From an uncultured Spartobacteria bacterium (lineage in GTDB: Bacteria > Verrucomicrobiota > Verrucomicrobiia > Chthoniobacterales > Terrimicrobiaceae), in the NCBI GenBank assembly GCA_937919825.1, contig CALFPA010000088.1, positions 1 through 49,524 of the forward strand: a stretch of 49,524 bases of DNA, in the 5' to 3' direction. A program made the translations under genes and the position numbers. The notes under the pieces were generated by a model, which saw only the letters and a program-made list of their open reading frames with translations, was not told the origin of the DNA and did not search any database. Each line of letters opens with the position of its first letter. Positions within the stretch are counted from its first letter, which is position 1. Below, piece by piece: positions 1 to 7,732 of the stretch.

Positions 1-560
1 CGCCCGTCGATCAGGTCGCGGTTCTTGTAAAGATAGGTCAGCCCGGACCAAGTCGAGAGCGCGACCATGATCGGCACAAAAATGTGCGTGCCCGCCCACC
101 ACGCGCTTTCAAACCAGGTGGGGTGGGCAAACTCCTTCCACGCGAGAAGGAGCAGGAAGTAGAGAATCGTGCCCATTTGCCAGAAGGTCTTGTGTTTTCC
201 GAGCTTGTCGGCGGGCACCACGATTCCTTTCGAGGCTGCGAGGGAGCGCAGGCCGGTGATCAAAAATTCCCGGGAAATGATCAGGGTCACGGCCCAAACG
301 GGAATTACCTCGTAAGCGACAAGGCAAATGAAGGCGGCGGCGGTGAGAATCTTGTCGGCCAGCGGATCCATGAGTTTGCCGAAATCGGTGACGAGTTGGT
401 GACGCCGGGCAATCTCGCCATCGAGCCAATCGGTGAATGTGGCGAGCAAGAACAACCCGAATGCCGTGCTGAAGCAGTAGGGAAAATTCACCGAGAAACA
501 GAAAACGAAAAACGCCGCGAACCCGAGCCTCGCCAGCGTCAGGCGGTTTGGAAGATTCAT
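1..560 (-). CDS. pgsA: CDP-diacylglycerol--glycerol-3-phosphate 3-phosphatidyltransferase (3' end cut by window)
   Basis: Catalyses the committed step of phosphatidylglycerol synthesis at the inner membrane, joining CDP-diacylglycerol to sn-glycerol-3-phosphate. The minus-strand frame opens with ATG at 560 (MNLPNRLTLARLGF) and runs off the left edge after about 186 codons, so the C-terminus is not visible. The CDP-alcohol phosphotransferase signature is complete around residues 44-71: DWLDGEIAR, then GKLMDPLADK, giving the expected DG..AR...G...D...D spacing. Several hydrophobic stretches suit a polytopic membrane enzyme. The catalytic signature and the start NLPNRLT are typical of PgsA rather than of other family members. 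Confidence 0.9.
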   Translation of the reverse strand, partial: MNLPNRLTLARLGFAAFFVFCFSVNFPYCFSTAFGLFLLATFTDWLDGEIARRHQLVTDFGKLMDPLADKILTAAAFICLVAYEVIPVWAVTLIISREFLITGLRSLAASKGIVVPADKLGKHKTFWQMGTILYFLLLLAWKEFAHPTWFESAWWAGTHIFVPIMVALSTWSGLTYLYKNRDLIDG

Positions 561-600
561 GCGAAGGTGGCGAACGGCGTGCAGACCGGGATAACAACCA

Positions 601-1146
601 TTATAAATCCCCCGCGACGGCTGATTGCCGGGAGGCGTGGGCATGCGCCACGGCGATGTATTTTTCCGCGCTCTGGCGGAGTGAAACCAATTCCTCGGGC
701 GTCAACTCGCGAACGACCTTTGCCGGCGATCCGATCACCAGCGAGCGCGGCGGGATTTTCGCTCGTTGGGTTACGAGAGCCTTGGCCCCGATGAGGCATT
801 CATCTCCGATCTCGGCCCCGTCGAGCACCGTGGCTCCCATTCCCACCAGACACAGATCGCCAATCCGGCAGGCATGAATAATCGCCGAGTGGCCAATCGT
901 GCAGTTCGCCCCGATCACCGCTGGCATATCGTCGGCCAGATGAACAATGGCTCCGTCCTGCACATTGGTCCCCTCCCCGATCATGATCGATTCGATGTCT
1001 CCGCGAAGCACAGCTCCGTAGAAAACACTCGAGTTTCTGCCCAACCGCACATCCCCGACCAGAGTCGCATTAGAGGCAACAAAGGCCGCGAGCGAGGTAT
1101 TGGGTTGCCGTCCAAGAAATTTATTAAGGCGCTCGTCGATCGTCAC
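601..1146 (-). CDS. Gamma-carbonic-anhydrase-like hexapeptide-repeat protein (YrdA/PaaY family)
   Basis: A 181-residue left-handed beta-helix protein of the gamma-CA/YrdA/PaaY group. The sequence shows hexapeptide repeats (VGDVRLGRNSSVFYGAVLRG, then DGAIVHL and IGANCTIGHSAIIHACRIGD) and the family ending IGSPAKVVRELTPEE. Histidines in VHL, GHS and IIH sit where gamma-CAs hold their metal, so metal binding is likely, but carbonic anhydrase activity is not shown by the sequence; many homologues have no proven substrate. Length matches the family (170-190 aa). It starts at ATG 1146 and stands 40 bases upstream of pgsA on the same strand. Confidence 0.85.
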   Translation of the reverse strand: MTIDERLNKFLGRQPNTSLAAFVASNATLVGDVRLGRNSSVFYGAVLRGDIESIMIGEGTNVQDGAIVHLADDMPAVIGANCTIGHSAIIHACRIGDLCLVGMGATVLDGAEIGDECLIGAKALVTQRAKIPPRSLVIGSPAKVVRELTPEELVSLRQSAEKYIAVAHAHASRQSAVAGDL

Positions 1147-1176
1147 TAGCGGGGAGAGATTTTGAAAATGAGGAGC

Positions 1177-1488
1177 CTAGATTCTTTTGCGTTTCGCCTC
1201 GGCGATCAATTGAGCCTCTGCCTCAATCCAGTCCGTCGAGGGATCTCCGGGCCAACCCATCGTCTGGCGGCGCTCACCAATATAGTAGGCGCGGGTGGCG
1301 ATCTGGTCCTGACTAATTACTGAGGCAGGAGCCGAAGCGGCGGGCTTGGCAAGCTTGGCTGGCGCGGCTTTAGCCTTGCCGGGAGACTTCGTTGCAGTTT
1401 TGAGGGCCTTCTTGGCCGCCGGAGCGGCTGACTTCTTGGCTTTGACCACCTTGGTCTTGGACTCTGCTTTGCTTTTTTTGGCTGGCAT
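1177..1488 (-). CDS. DUF2934 protein with a Lys/Ala/Pro-rich histone-like N-terminal tail
   Basis: A 103-residue protein. Residues 1-58 are almost only Lys, Ala, Pro, Ser and Thr, with repeated AKK/APAAKK patterns like the tails of bacterial histone-H1-like proteins. Residues 60-103 form a DUF2934 domain: DQIATRAYYIGERRQ, then GWPGDPSTDWIEAEAQL, ending in KRKRI. The domain usually has W in place of the second Y region (AYxIWE) but is otherwise a close match. Function of DUF2934 is unknown. The basic tail suggests nucleic acid binding, which is inference. It is separated from its divergent neighbour at 1563 by about 75 bases and ends 30 bases before the hexapeptide gene on the same strand. Confidence 0.8.
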   Translation of the reverse strand: MPAKKSKAESKTKVVKAKKSAAPAAKKALKTATKSPGKAKAAPAKLAKPAASAPASVISQDQIATRAYYIGERRQTMGWPGDPSTDWIEAEAQLIAEAKRKRI

Positions 1489-1562
1489 AGTGCGTGATTA
1501 GTGGAACTCCCCGCCGGGATTTGCAAAATAAATCTTCAAAAAAATCCGACCGGAATTAGTTT

Positions 1563-1979
1563 TTGGCTGTGACTGCTTTCCTGATTCGCTGGTTGGTGAC
1601 GACCATCGCCGTATTCGCCGCCGAAAAAATCATTCCCGGCATCCATTGCAACAGCGCCGGTGCCCTCCTTGGGGCCTCGCTGCTTCTGGGAATCATCAAT
1701 GCCTTCGTTCGGCCAATTCTGCTCCTGCTCAGTATTCCTTTTATCATCGTAACGATGGGCCTTTTCATTTTGGTGGTGAATGCCCTGATGCTGATGCTTG
1801 TGGCCCAGATCGTCCCTTCGTTTTCTGTGGATGGCTTCTGGAATGCGTTTTTCGGATCCATGGTGATCAGCCTTGTGAGCTGGATTTTGAGTTCCTTCTT
1901 CCGCACGAGTGACGGGCGAATCCACTCCATCACTCATCACCCCTCGATCAAAAAAGCGGACGCCCGCGTGATCGAATGA
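1563..1979 (+). CDS. Small polytopic membrane protein, phage-holin-4 superfamily (PF04020-like)
   Basis: A protein of about 138 residues with four predicted membrane segments: residues ~4-20, ~30-50 (LLGASLLLGIINAFVRPILL), ~55-80 and ~92-112. The pattern NAFVRPILLLLSIPFIIVT followed by NALMLMLVAQIVPSF and GFWNAFFGSMVISLVSW is characteristic of the 'phage holin family / DUF360' membrane proteins, which are chromosomal and of unknown role despite the name. No phage genes are nearby. No ATG lies near the 5' end; TTG at 1563 is used here, and GTG at 1569 is an alternative. Its stop overlaps the trpF start in an ATGA, so the two are probably co-translated. Confidence 0.8.
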   Translation: MAVTAFLIRWLVTTIAVFAAEKIIPGIHCNSAGALLGASLLLGIINAFVRPILLLLSIPFIIVTMGLFILVVNALMLMLVAQIVPSFSVDGFWNAFFGSMVISLVSWILSSFFRTSDGRIHSITHHPSIKKADARVIE

Positions 1980-2620
1980 GGCTCTTCGGGTCCGGTGGCG
2001 GGCATGTCAAAATCTGTGGAATCACCCGCGAGGAGGACGCCCTCGATTGCGTGGAAGCCGGCACCGACGCGCTGGGCTTCAATTTTTTTCCCGGCTCCTC
2101 GCGTCACATCCCCTTGGATTCGCTCCAATGGATTCGTCAGCTCAACGGCTTGGTGGACCGCGTGGCGGTCGTCGTGAATCCCGAGCCCGAGTTGCTCGAC
2201 ACGCTCTGGCGGTCGGGTTGCTTTGAGATGATCCAATTCCACGGTGATGAATCCCCCACCCAATGTGCGATGTCGGGAGTGACTAGCTGGATGAAGGCCA
2301 TCCGCGTGCGTGACGACGAATCCCTCGCTGAAGCCAACCGCTTTTCGACCCCGCACATCCTGTTCGATTCATGGTCGCCTGCAGCCTACGGGGGAACGGG
2401 AAAAACGGCGGATTGGAAAATGATCGGCGCGTTTGTTGCGCAACATCCCGAGCACCGCTTCGTGCTCGCTGGAGGCTTGAATCCCGACAATGTCACCGAG
2501 TCAATTCGCGTCGTCCGACCCGCTGCCGTGGATGTCGCAGGCGGCGTCGAGGAATCACCCGGAAAGAAAGACCCCTCCAAGGTCCGCGCGTTCATTCAAG
2601 CCGTCCGCGCGGCGCTTTGA
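1976..2620 (+). CDS. trpF: Phosphoribosylanthranilate isomerase
   Basis: Performs the Amadori rearrangement of N-(5-phosphoribosyl)anthranilate to CdRP in tryptophan synthesis (TIM barrel, cytosol). The sequence shows the N-terminal VKICGIT strand with the catalytic Cys, DALGFNFFPGSSRHI, IQFHGDE, the LFDS strand with the catalytic Asp, GGTGKTADW, and the phosphate-binding FVLAGGLNPDNV and VDVAGGVEESPGKKD motifs. At 214 aa it is of normal length. ATG 1976 overlaps the upstream stop by four bases. The rest of the trp pathway is not adjacent: trpA is 42 kb away in this window, so trp genes are dispersed here. Confidence 0.95.
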   Translation: MRLFGSGGGHVKICGITREEDALDCVEAGTDALGFNFFPGSSRHIPLDSLQWIRQLNGLVDRVAVVVNPEPELLDTLWRSGCFEMIQFHGDESPTQCAMSGVTSWMKAIRVRDDESLAEANRFSTPHILFDSWSPAAYGGTGKTADWKMIGAFVAQHPEHRFVLAGGLNPDNVTESIRVVRPAAVDVAGGVEESPGKKDPSKVRAFIQAVRAAL

Positions 2621-2679
2621 ATCAAATCCCGCTGGCCCTCGACCCGTTCGCGGTTTAGATAAACCGCTCCTCGAAAACC

Positions 2680-3801
2680 ATGGCTCGATCCAAACTCCTC
2701 ATCGCTTGTCCCGAGACCAATGCAGACCTGCTTTATCTCGGCGGGTTCCGCGCGCCCGACGCCTTTGCGTATCTTGAGACGGTAGGCAAAAAACACATTC
2801 TGCTCAGCGACCTCGAAATCGATCGTGGCCGCGCCGAAGCGAAGGTTGATTCCGTCGAGGCCTTCTCCGAATTTTCCAAACTCGCCGAAAAAACTCCTGG
2901 CAAAACCCCCTCCTACTCGAAAGTCATCGCGACCTGGCTCCTCTCCAAAAATGTCAGTGAGGTTAAAGTCCCGACGGATTTTCCCTTCGGCCACGCCCGC
3001 GATCTGAAAAAAGCCGGCATCGATGTGAAGCCCGTTCGCGGCCCGTTTGTGCCAGAGCGCGAAATCAAATCCCGACCCGAGGTCCATGCTTTGGAAAATG
3101 CCATCCGCATCTCGGAGATCGGAATGACCCGTGGCATCGAAGTCCTCCGCGCCTCGAAGATTCTGAAGGACGGCGCGCTGTCCTTCAACGGCACGCACCT
3201 GACCTCCGAACTCCTCCGCATCGAGATGGAAACCGCCGTGGTCCGTGCCGGGGGCGAGGCCCGCGGGGACACGATCGTCGCTGGTGGCCAACAAGCCTGC
3301 GATCCCCACCATCGCGGATCGGGTCAGCTTTTTGCCAACCAACTCCTCATCCTCGACATCTTCCCACGCGACATTCGCTCGTGCTTCCACGGCGACATCA
3401 CCCGCACGGTCGTTCGGGGCCGCGCCAGCGAGGAGCAGCGCCGACTTTGGAACACCTGCTTGGAGGGCCAAAAACTCGCCCTCGATGCGATGAAACCCGG
3501 GGTCGAAGGCCGCATCATCCACAACATGGTGAAAAAATTCTTCACCGACCAAGGCTATCCGACCGAGATTAAAAACGGCCGCTGGCAGGGATTTTTCCAC
3601 GGCACCGGCCACGGCCTCGGCCTGGAAGTCCACGAGTCGCCGAGATTTTCCGAAGCCATTTTCCAGCCCGGCCAAATCCTCACCGTGGAGCCTGGAATCT
3701 ACATGCCCGGCCTCGGCGGCGTGCGCCACGAAGATGTCGTGCTCATCACAAAAACCGGCTCCAAGCTCCTGACCCGCCTCCCGAAACCTTTCGAAATATG
3801 A
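2680..3801 (+). CDS. M24 family metallopeptidase (Xaa-Pro aminopeptidase type)
   Basis: A 373-residue two-domain protein: an N-terminal creatinase-like domain (~1-150) and a C-terminal pita-bread M24 domain (~160-373). The five metal ligands are recognisable: Asp in LILDIFPRD, Asp in CFHGDITRTV, His in FFHGTGHGLGLEVHE, Glu in TVEPGIYMPG, and Glu in GGVRHEDVVL. These predict a dinuclear metal aminopeptidase removing N-terminal residues before proline. The exact substrate cannot be read off the sequence; prolidase-like activity is an alternative. Its stop overlaps the prfC start (ATGA at 3798), so expression of the two is likely coupled. Confidence 0.88.
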   Translation: MARSKLLIACPETNADLLYLGGFRAPDAFAYLETVGKKHILLSDLEIDRGRAEAKVDSVEAFSEFSKLAEKTPGKTPSYSKVIATWLLSKNVSEVKVPTDFPFGHARDLKKAGIDVKPVRGPFVPEREIKSRPEVHALENAIRISEIGMTRGIEVLRASKILKDGALSFNGTHLTSELLRIEMETAVVRAGGEARGDTIVAGGQQACDPHHRGSGQLFANQLLILDIFPRDIRSCFHGDITRTVVRGRASEEQRRLWNTCLEGQKLALDAMKPGVEGRIIHNMVKKFFTDQGYPTEIKNGRWQGFFHGTGHGLGLEVHESPRFSEAIFQPGQILTVEPGIYMPGLGGVRHEDVVLITKTGSKLLTRLPKPFEI

Positions 3802-5408
3802 GTATCGCCCAGCGCGAAATCGCGCGACGCCGGACCTTTGCCATCATCTCGCATCCCGACGCCGGAAAAACCACCCTCACCGAAAAATTCCTGCTCTACG
3901 GCGGCGCCGTTCAACTCGCCGGCAGCGTGACCTCGCGCAAGAACCAGCGCGCCACCACGAGCGATTGGATGGAACTGGAAAAACAGCGCGGCATCTCGGT
4001 CAGCTCGACCGTTCTGCAGTTCGACTACAACGGCTGCGTGGTGAACCTCCTCGACACGCCGGGCCACAAGGATTTCTCGGAGGATACCTACCGCGTGCTC
4101 ACCGCCGTGGATGCCGCCGTGATGGTGGTGGACGCCGGCAAGGGCATCGAGTCGCAGACGCGAAAACTCTTCGAGGTTTGCCGCAAACGCGGAGTGCCGA
4201 TTTTCACTTTCATGAACAAGCTCGACCGCCCGGCCCGCCCGGCTCTCGAGCTTTTGGATGAGCTCGAATCCGTCCTCGGCATCCACGCGATCCCGATGAA
4301 TTGGCCACTCGGCGACGGGCCCGAATTTCGCGGCGTGTTCGATCGTGAGCAAAAGACGGTCCACCTTTTCGAGCGAACCCCTGGCGGCACCTACCGCGCT
4401 CCGGTTTCTGTCGCGGGGATCGATGACGCCACCGTGAGCCAGGCGCTCGCGCCGGATGTCCACAAAAGGGTCCGCGATGAACTCGAACTCCTCGAAGGCG
4501 CAGGCGCGGAATTTGATTTCGATGCCGTCCGCGCCGGGAAGGCTACGCCGGTTTTTTTCGGTAGCGCCGCGAACAATTTCGGCGTTCAGCTCCTGCTCGA
4601 CAACTTCCTCCGCCTGGCTCCCCCACCCGCTCCGCGCCAAAGCGGCGAGCAGGAAATCGAGCCGGCTTCGGAAAAATTCTCGGGCTTCGTTTTCAAGATC
4701 CAGGCGAACATGAACCCCAAGCACCGCGACCGCGTTTCCTTCATTCGCATCGTCTCGGGCTGCTTCCGCCGCGACATGAATGCCCACCATGTCCGCCTCG
4801 GCAAACCCGTGCGCCTAGGAAATTCCCAGCGCCTCTTCGCGCAGGAACGCGAGACCGTGGATGAAGCCTGGGCCGGCGATGTGGTCGGCATCGTGGGGAA
4901 TTACGATTTCTTGATCGGTGACACCGTGAGCGAGGATTCCACGATTCGCTATGAAGAAACGCCACGCTTCGCGCCCGAGTGTTTCGCTTACCTGCGGAAT
5001 TCGAGCACCGCGAAATTCAAACGCTTCCGCGAAGGCCTCGACCAACTCCTCAAAGAAGGCGTCGCGCAGCAGTTCGAGCTTCCCGACTCGATCCAGCGCG
5101 TGCCGCTCCTCGGCGCCGTCGGCCCCCTGCAATTCGAAGTCATGCAATACCGACTCGAGACCGAATACAGCGCGGATTGCCGGGTGGAGTCCGCCCCGTG
5201 GCAATTCGCCCGCTGGCCGCATATTGATGGCGCCCCGCTGACCGAGCGCCCCGATTTGCTCCTGCCCAGCGGCTGCGTGATGGCCAAGGATGCCTCCGGA
5301 TTTTGGGTCGTTCTTCTTCCGAGTTCTTGGACGATTAGTTATCTCGAGGAAAAAAATCCCACGCATTCCTTCGGCGCCGAGCCACCCTCGCCGCCACGGG
5401 CCGGTTGA
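3798..5408 (+). CDS. prfC: Peptide chain release factor 3 (translational GTPase)
   Basis: RF3 is the GTPase that recycles RF1/RF2 from the ribosome after termination. The 536-residue sequence has G1 HPDAGKTTLTE, the G2 region with RGISVSSTVLQFDY, G3 DTPGHKDFSEDTYR, G4 MNKLDRPARP and the G5-region FFGSAANNFGVQLLLD, followed by domain II (KIQANMNPKHRDRVSFIRI) and the C-terminal domain with VGPLQFEVMQYRLETEY, diagnostic of RF3 against EF-G. Length is normal (~525-540). It begins at ATG 3798, overlapping the preceding peptidase stop, and ends 118 bases before atpB; a promoter for the atp genes probably lies in that gap. Confidence 0.96.
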   Translation: MSIAQREIARRRTFAIISHPDAGKTTLTEKFLLYGGAVQLAGSVTSRKNQRATTSDWMELEKQRGISVSSTVLQFDYNGCVVNLLDTPGHKDFSEDTYRVLTAVDAAVMVVDAGKGIESQTRKLFEVCRKRGVPIFTFMNKLDRPARPALELLDELESVLGIHAIPMNWPLGDGPEFRGVFDREQKTVHLFERTPGGTYRAPVSVAGIDDATVSQALAPDVHKRVRDELELLEGAGAEFDFDAVRAGKATPVFFGSAANNFGVQLLLDNFLRLAPPPAPRQSGEQEIEPASEKFSGFVFKIQANMNPKHRDRVSFIRIVSGCFRRDMNAHHVRLGKPVRLGNSQRLFAQERETVDEAWAGDVVGIVGNYDFLIGDTVSEDSTIRYEETPRFAPECFAYLRNSSTAKFKRFREGLDQLLKEGVAQQFELPDSIQRVPLLGAVGPLQFEVMQYRLETEYSADCRVESAPWQFARWPHIDGAPLTERPDLLLPSGCVMAKDASGFWVVLLPSSWTISYLEEKNPTHSFGAEPPSPPRAG

Positions 5409-5434
5409 GCGAGGGACAAAAACAAGCTTTGGGG

Positions 5435-5462
5435 TTGCCTAAAAAAAGCTCTTTGGTATTAA
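5435..5462 (+). promoter_or_regulatory. Candidate sigma-70-like promoter for the atp cluster
   Basis: TTGCCT at 5435-5440 and TATTAA at 5457-5462 are separated by 16 bases, in an A-rich stretch of an otherwise GC-rich gap between prfC and atpB. The match is partial and no start site is known; position in front of a large operon is the main support. Confidence 0.35.
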
Positions 5463-5526
5463 CCACGGCTCCGCTTTCGGAACCATTCCGGTTTGGCCAC
5501 CCCTCTGCCAATCTAGGAAGCCCCCA

Positions 5527-6420
5527 ATGGGCCGAATACCGGGATACCGACACCACGACATGCCTTTGACCACACTTTTTGCAGCAGTTCTGACTTTGGA
5601 TGCGCCGACGATTTTTCCGAAAGGCGATGGCAGCGGATCCTTTGTCGACTGGCTCTCAAACTCGATCTTCGTCAGCGCTTTTGTCTCCCTCCTGATCATC
5701 TGGTTCGCTCGCAAAGCCACCCGTCAACTCTCCGTCGTGCCCGGCCCGGCGCAGAATTTCTTCGAGGCTCTCGTGCAAGGCCTCTACGACACGATCGAGG
5801 GGATCGTCGGCCACCACATGGTCGCGCGGGTTTTTTCCCTGCTCGCCACGCTCTTCATTTTCATCATCGTCTCAAACTGGTTCGCCCTCCTGCCCGGCGT
5901 CGGCTCGATTGGCTGGGGAAACGACACGGCCCAAGGCTTTGAGGTCACCACCCCGATCCTCCGCCCCACCACAGCAGACCTCAACATGACCCTCGCGATG
6001 GCGACGGTGTTCATGGTGTTCTGGCTCTACTGGTCTCTCAGCGAAGTGGGCGTGAAGAATTTCTTAAACCACCTTTTCGGCGTGAAGGGCGGGCTTACCG
6101 GTATGATGGCCGTTATTTTGATTCCGGTATTTCTCTTCGTCGGCGTCATCGAAGTCGTCTCGATCGCCTTCCGCCCTGTCTCGCTCTCACTCCGGCTGTT
6201 CGGCAATGTCTTCGCCGGCGAGAATCTCCTCTCCACCATGATCACTTTGGGAAAAAATCTCGGCTTGCCCGAGTGGGTAGCCTACCCGATGTCGATCATC
6301 GTTCCTGTTCCTTTCTACGGCCTCGAGCTTTTGGTCGGCCTGCTGCAAGCGGCCGTGTTCATGCTCCTCTGCGCCGTCTACATTCAACTCTCCACCTCGC
6401 ATGACGAGGAGGAGCACTAA
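5527..6420 (+). CDS. atpB: F0F1 ATP synthase subunit a
   Basis: Subunit a forms the stator half-channels next to the c-ring. The 297-residue protein has the expected five to six membrane spans and the key helix FRPVSLSLRLFGNVFAGE, whose Arg is the essential stator arginine. The helix ending GLELLVGLLQAAVFMLLCAV is also typical, as is the N-terminal PTIFPKGDG before the first span. ATG 5527 is chosen because an AGGAAG lies eight bases upstream, one of the few convincing ribosome binding sites here; ATG 5560 is the alternative. No atpI precedes it. Confidence 0.95.
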   Translation: MGRIPGYRHHDMPLTTLFAAVLTLDAPTIFPKGDGSGSFVDWLSNSIFVSAFVSLLIIWFARKATRQLSVVPGPAQNFFEALVQGLYDTIEGIVGHHMVARVFSLLATLFIFIIVSNWFALLPGVGSIGWGNDTAQGFEVTTPILRPTTADLNMTLAMATVFMVFWLYWSLSEVGVKNFLNHLFGVKGGLTGMMAVILIPVFLFVGVIEVVSIAFRPVSLSLRLFGNVFAGENLLSTMITLGKNLGLPEWVAYPMSIIVPVPFYGLELLVGLLQAAVFMLLCAVYIQLSTSHDEEEH

Positions 6421-6489
6421 AAACACTTTCGTCTCCGGGACCGTGGCAAGACTGCGGGCGGCGACGGGAAAAACAACACACACCATAAA

Positions 6490-6732
6490 ATGATACCACA
6501 ACTCATCGCAGAAGCCGCCGCAACAGCAGGCGGAATTACGGGCAGCTTCACCCTCGCCATCGCTGGCGCCGGCGCCGCCCTCGGCATCGGAATGATCGGC
6601 GCAAAGGCCGTTGAAGCCGTTGGCCGCAATCCTGGCGCATCCGGCAAGGTGCTCACCCTAAGCATCATCGGCATGGCCCTCTCCGAAGCTATCGCGATTT
6701 ACGCGCTCATCCTCGCTTTCGGAGGACGCTAA
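6490..6732 (+). CDS. atpE: F0F1 ATP synthase subunit c
   Basis: An 80-residue hairpin proteolipid that makes the rotor ring. Helix 1 carries the glycine-rich AGAGAALGIGMIGAKAVEAV, the polar loop RNP is at 46-48, and the ion-carrying carboxylate is Glu66 in LSEAIAIY of helix 2. The residues that make a Na+ site in sodium-type rings (a Gln in helix 1, Ser/Thr after the Glu) are not present; Ala follows Glu66, so proton coupling is expected. No Shine-Dalgarno is seen before ATG 6490. A strong hairpin follows between this gene and atpF. Confidence 0.96.
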   Translation: MIPQLIAEAAATAGGITGSFTLAIAGAGAALGIGMIGAKAVEAVGRNPGASGKVLTLSIIGMALSEAIAIYALILAFGGR

Positions 6733-6742
6733 AAATCAAACG

Positions 6743-6774
6743 CCGGGACCGCGCGGCCAACCCGCCGGTCCCGG
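6743..6774 (+). other. Intercistronic RNA hairpin between atpE and atpF
   Basis: CCGGGACC at 6743-6750 is exactly complementary to GGTCCCGG at 6767-6774, leaving a 16-base GC-rich loop. It begins 11 bases after the atpE stop, and is not followed by a T-run, so it does not look like a full terminator. It could protect or process the message around atpE, whose product is needed in excess over other subunits; that role is inference. Confidence 0.5.
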
Positions 6775-6811
6775 TTCCCCGGCTTTCCGCAGCAAACATC
6801 ATTCGATTTTC

Positions 6812-7321
6812 ATGGACACAGTCATCCAACTTTTTAGTCAGTTCGGCGTCACCTGGCCGAAATTCCTCGCTCAGGTCATCCTTTTCCTCACCGTTTACAT
6901 CATCCTGAAGAAATTCGCCTTCGGACCGATCATCGCCATTTTCGAAGAGCGCCGCAAAACCATCGAAGAAGGCCAAGCCAACGCCGAGAAGATCAAGAAG
7001 CAACTCGCCGACTCCGAACTCCGCTGCCAGGAAATCCTCCGCAAGGCCAACGCCGACGCCCAGCGCATTATCGAAGAAGGCCGCACCAGCAGCGACGCCT
7101 CCTCCCAAAAACACATTCAACAAGCCATCAAGGACGCCGAAGGCATCATCGAGAAGGCCAATGAAAATGTGGAACTCGAGCGCGCCCGCATGGTCGCCGA
7201 GGTAAAGAAGGAAATGGTCAACCTCGTTGTGGACACCACCTCAGCTGTTGTCGGCAAGATTCTCACCGAATCCGACCAGCAACGCCTCGCGGCCGAAACC
7301 ACCAAACAACTCGCCTCCTGA
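6812..7321 (+). CDS. atpF: F0F1 ATP synthase subunit b
   Basis: Peripheral-stalk subunit, 169 residues. One N-terminal membrane helix (LAQVILFLTVYIILKKFAFG, ~residues 18-37) is followed by a long charged coiled coil rich in Glu, Lys, Ala and Arg (ERRKTIEEGQANAEKIKKQL onward) and a C-terminal delta-binding part ending VVGKILTESDQQRLAAETTK. Size and layout match bacterial b subunits. It lies between atpE and atpH as in standard atp operons, with atpH starting seven bases after its stop. There is only one b-type gene in this cluster. Confidence 0.94.
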   Translation: MDTVIQLFSQFGVTWPKFLAQVILFLTVYIILKKFAFGPIIAIFEERRKTIEEGQANAEKIKKQLADSELRCQEILRKANADAQRIIEEGRTSSDASSQKHIQQAIKDAEGIIEKANENVELERARMVAEVKKEMVNLVVDTTSAVVGKILTESDQQRLAAETTKQLAS

Positions 7322-7328
7322 TCCCTCA

Positions 7329-7715
7329 ATGAAACTCAGCCGGGAAGCACGCCGCCAAACCAAGGAACTCTTCGAACTCGCGATGGTCGATGGCCGTCTC
7401 GATGCCGACCGCATCCGCCGCATCGCCACGGAAATCAGCGATCGCAAGCCCCGTTTCTATGTGCAGATGCTGAAATTCCTCACACGCCTCGCGCGGTTGG
7501 AATCAGCCAGGCACCACGCCGTGATCGAAAGCGCCACCCCGCTCGCTGATTCCATCCGCGCCGAAATCACCTCCAGCCTCATCGCCCGCTTCGGCGAAAT
7601 CACTGCCGAATTTCACTCCAACCCGGAACTCATCGGCGGCCTCCGCGTCCGCCTCGGCAGCGATGTCTGGGATGGCAGCGTCCAATCCCGCCTCGAAGCC
7701 CTCAAACAATCCTGA
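7329..7715 (+). CDS. atpH: F0F1 ATP synthase subunit delta, unusually short
   Basis: Joins the peripheral stalk to the top of F1. The protein starts at ATG 7329 (MKLSREARRQTKELFELA) and is 128 residues, against the usual 170-185. Identity rests on position and on the family C-terminus: SATPLADSIRAEITSSL followed by GGLRVRLGSDVWDGSVQSRL, matching the consensus GG.hVRhGd.v.DgSh..RL. The missing ~50 residues come from the N-terminal six-helix domain, which is compressed to about 60 residues here. No frameshift is evident: atpF ends seven bases upstream, so there is no room for a longer N-terminus. Confidence 0.85.
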   Translation: MKLSREARRQTKELFELAMVDGRLDADRIRRIATEISDRKPRFYVQMLKFLTRLARLESARHHAVIESATPLADSIRAEITSSLIARFGEITAEFHSNPELIGGLRVRLGSDVWDGSVQSRLEALKQS

Positions 7716-7732
7716 ATCCCATTTAAAAAACC

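Noticed and set aside
1563-1979. Phage holin from a prophage
   Set aside because: The family name is historical; these membrane proteins are chromosomal and no phage genes are near.
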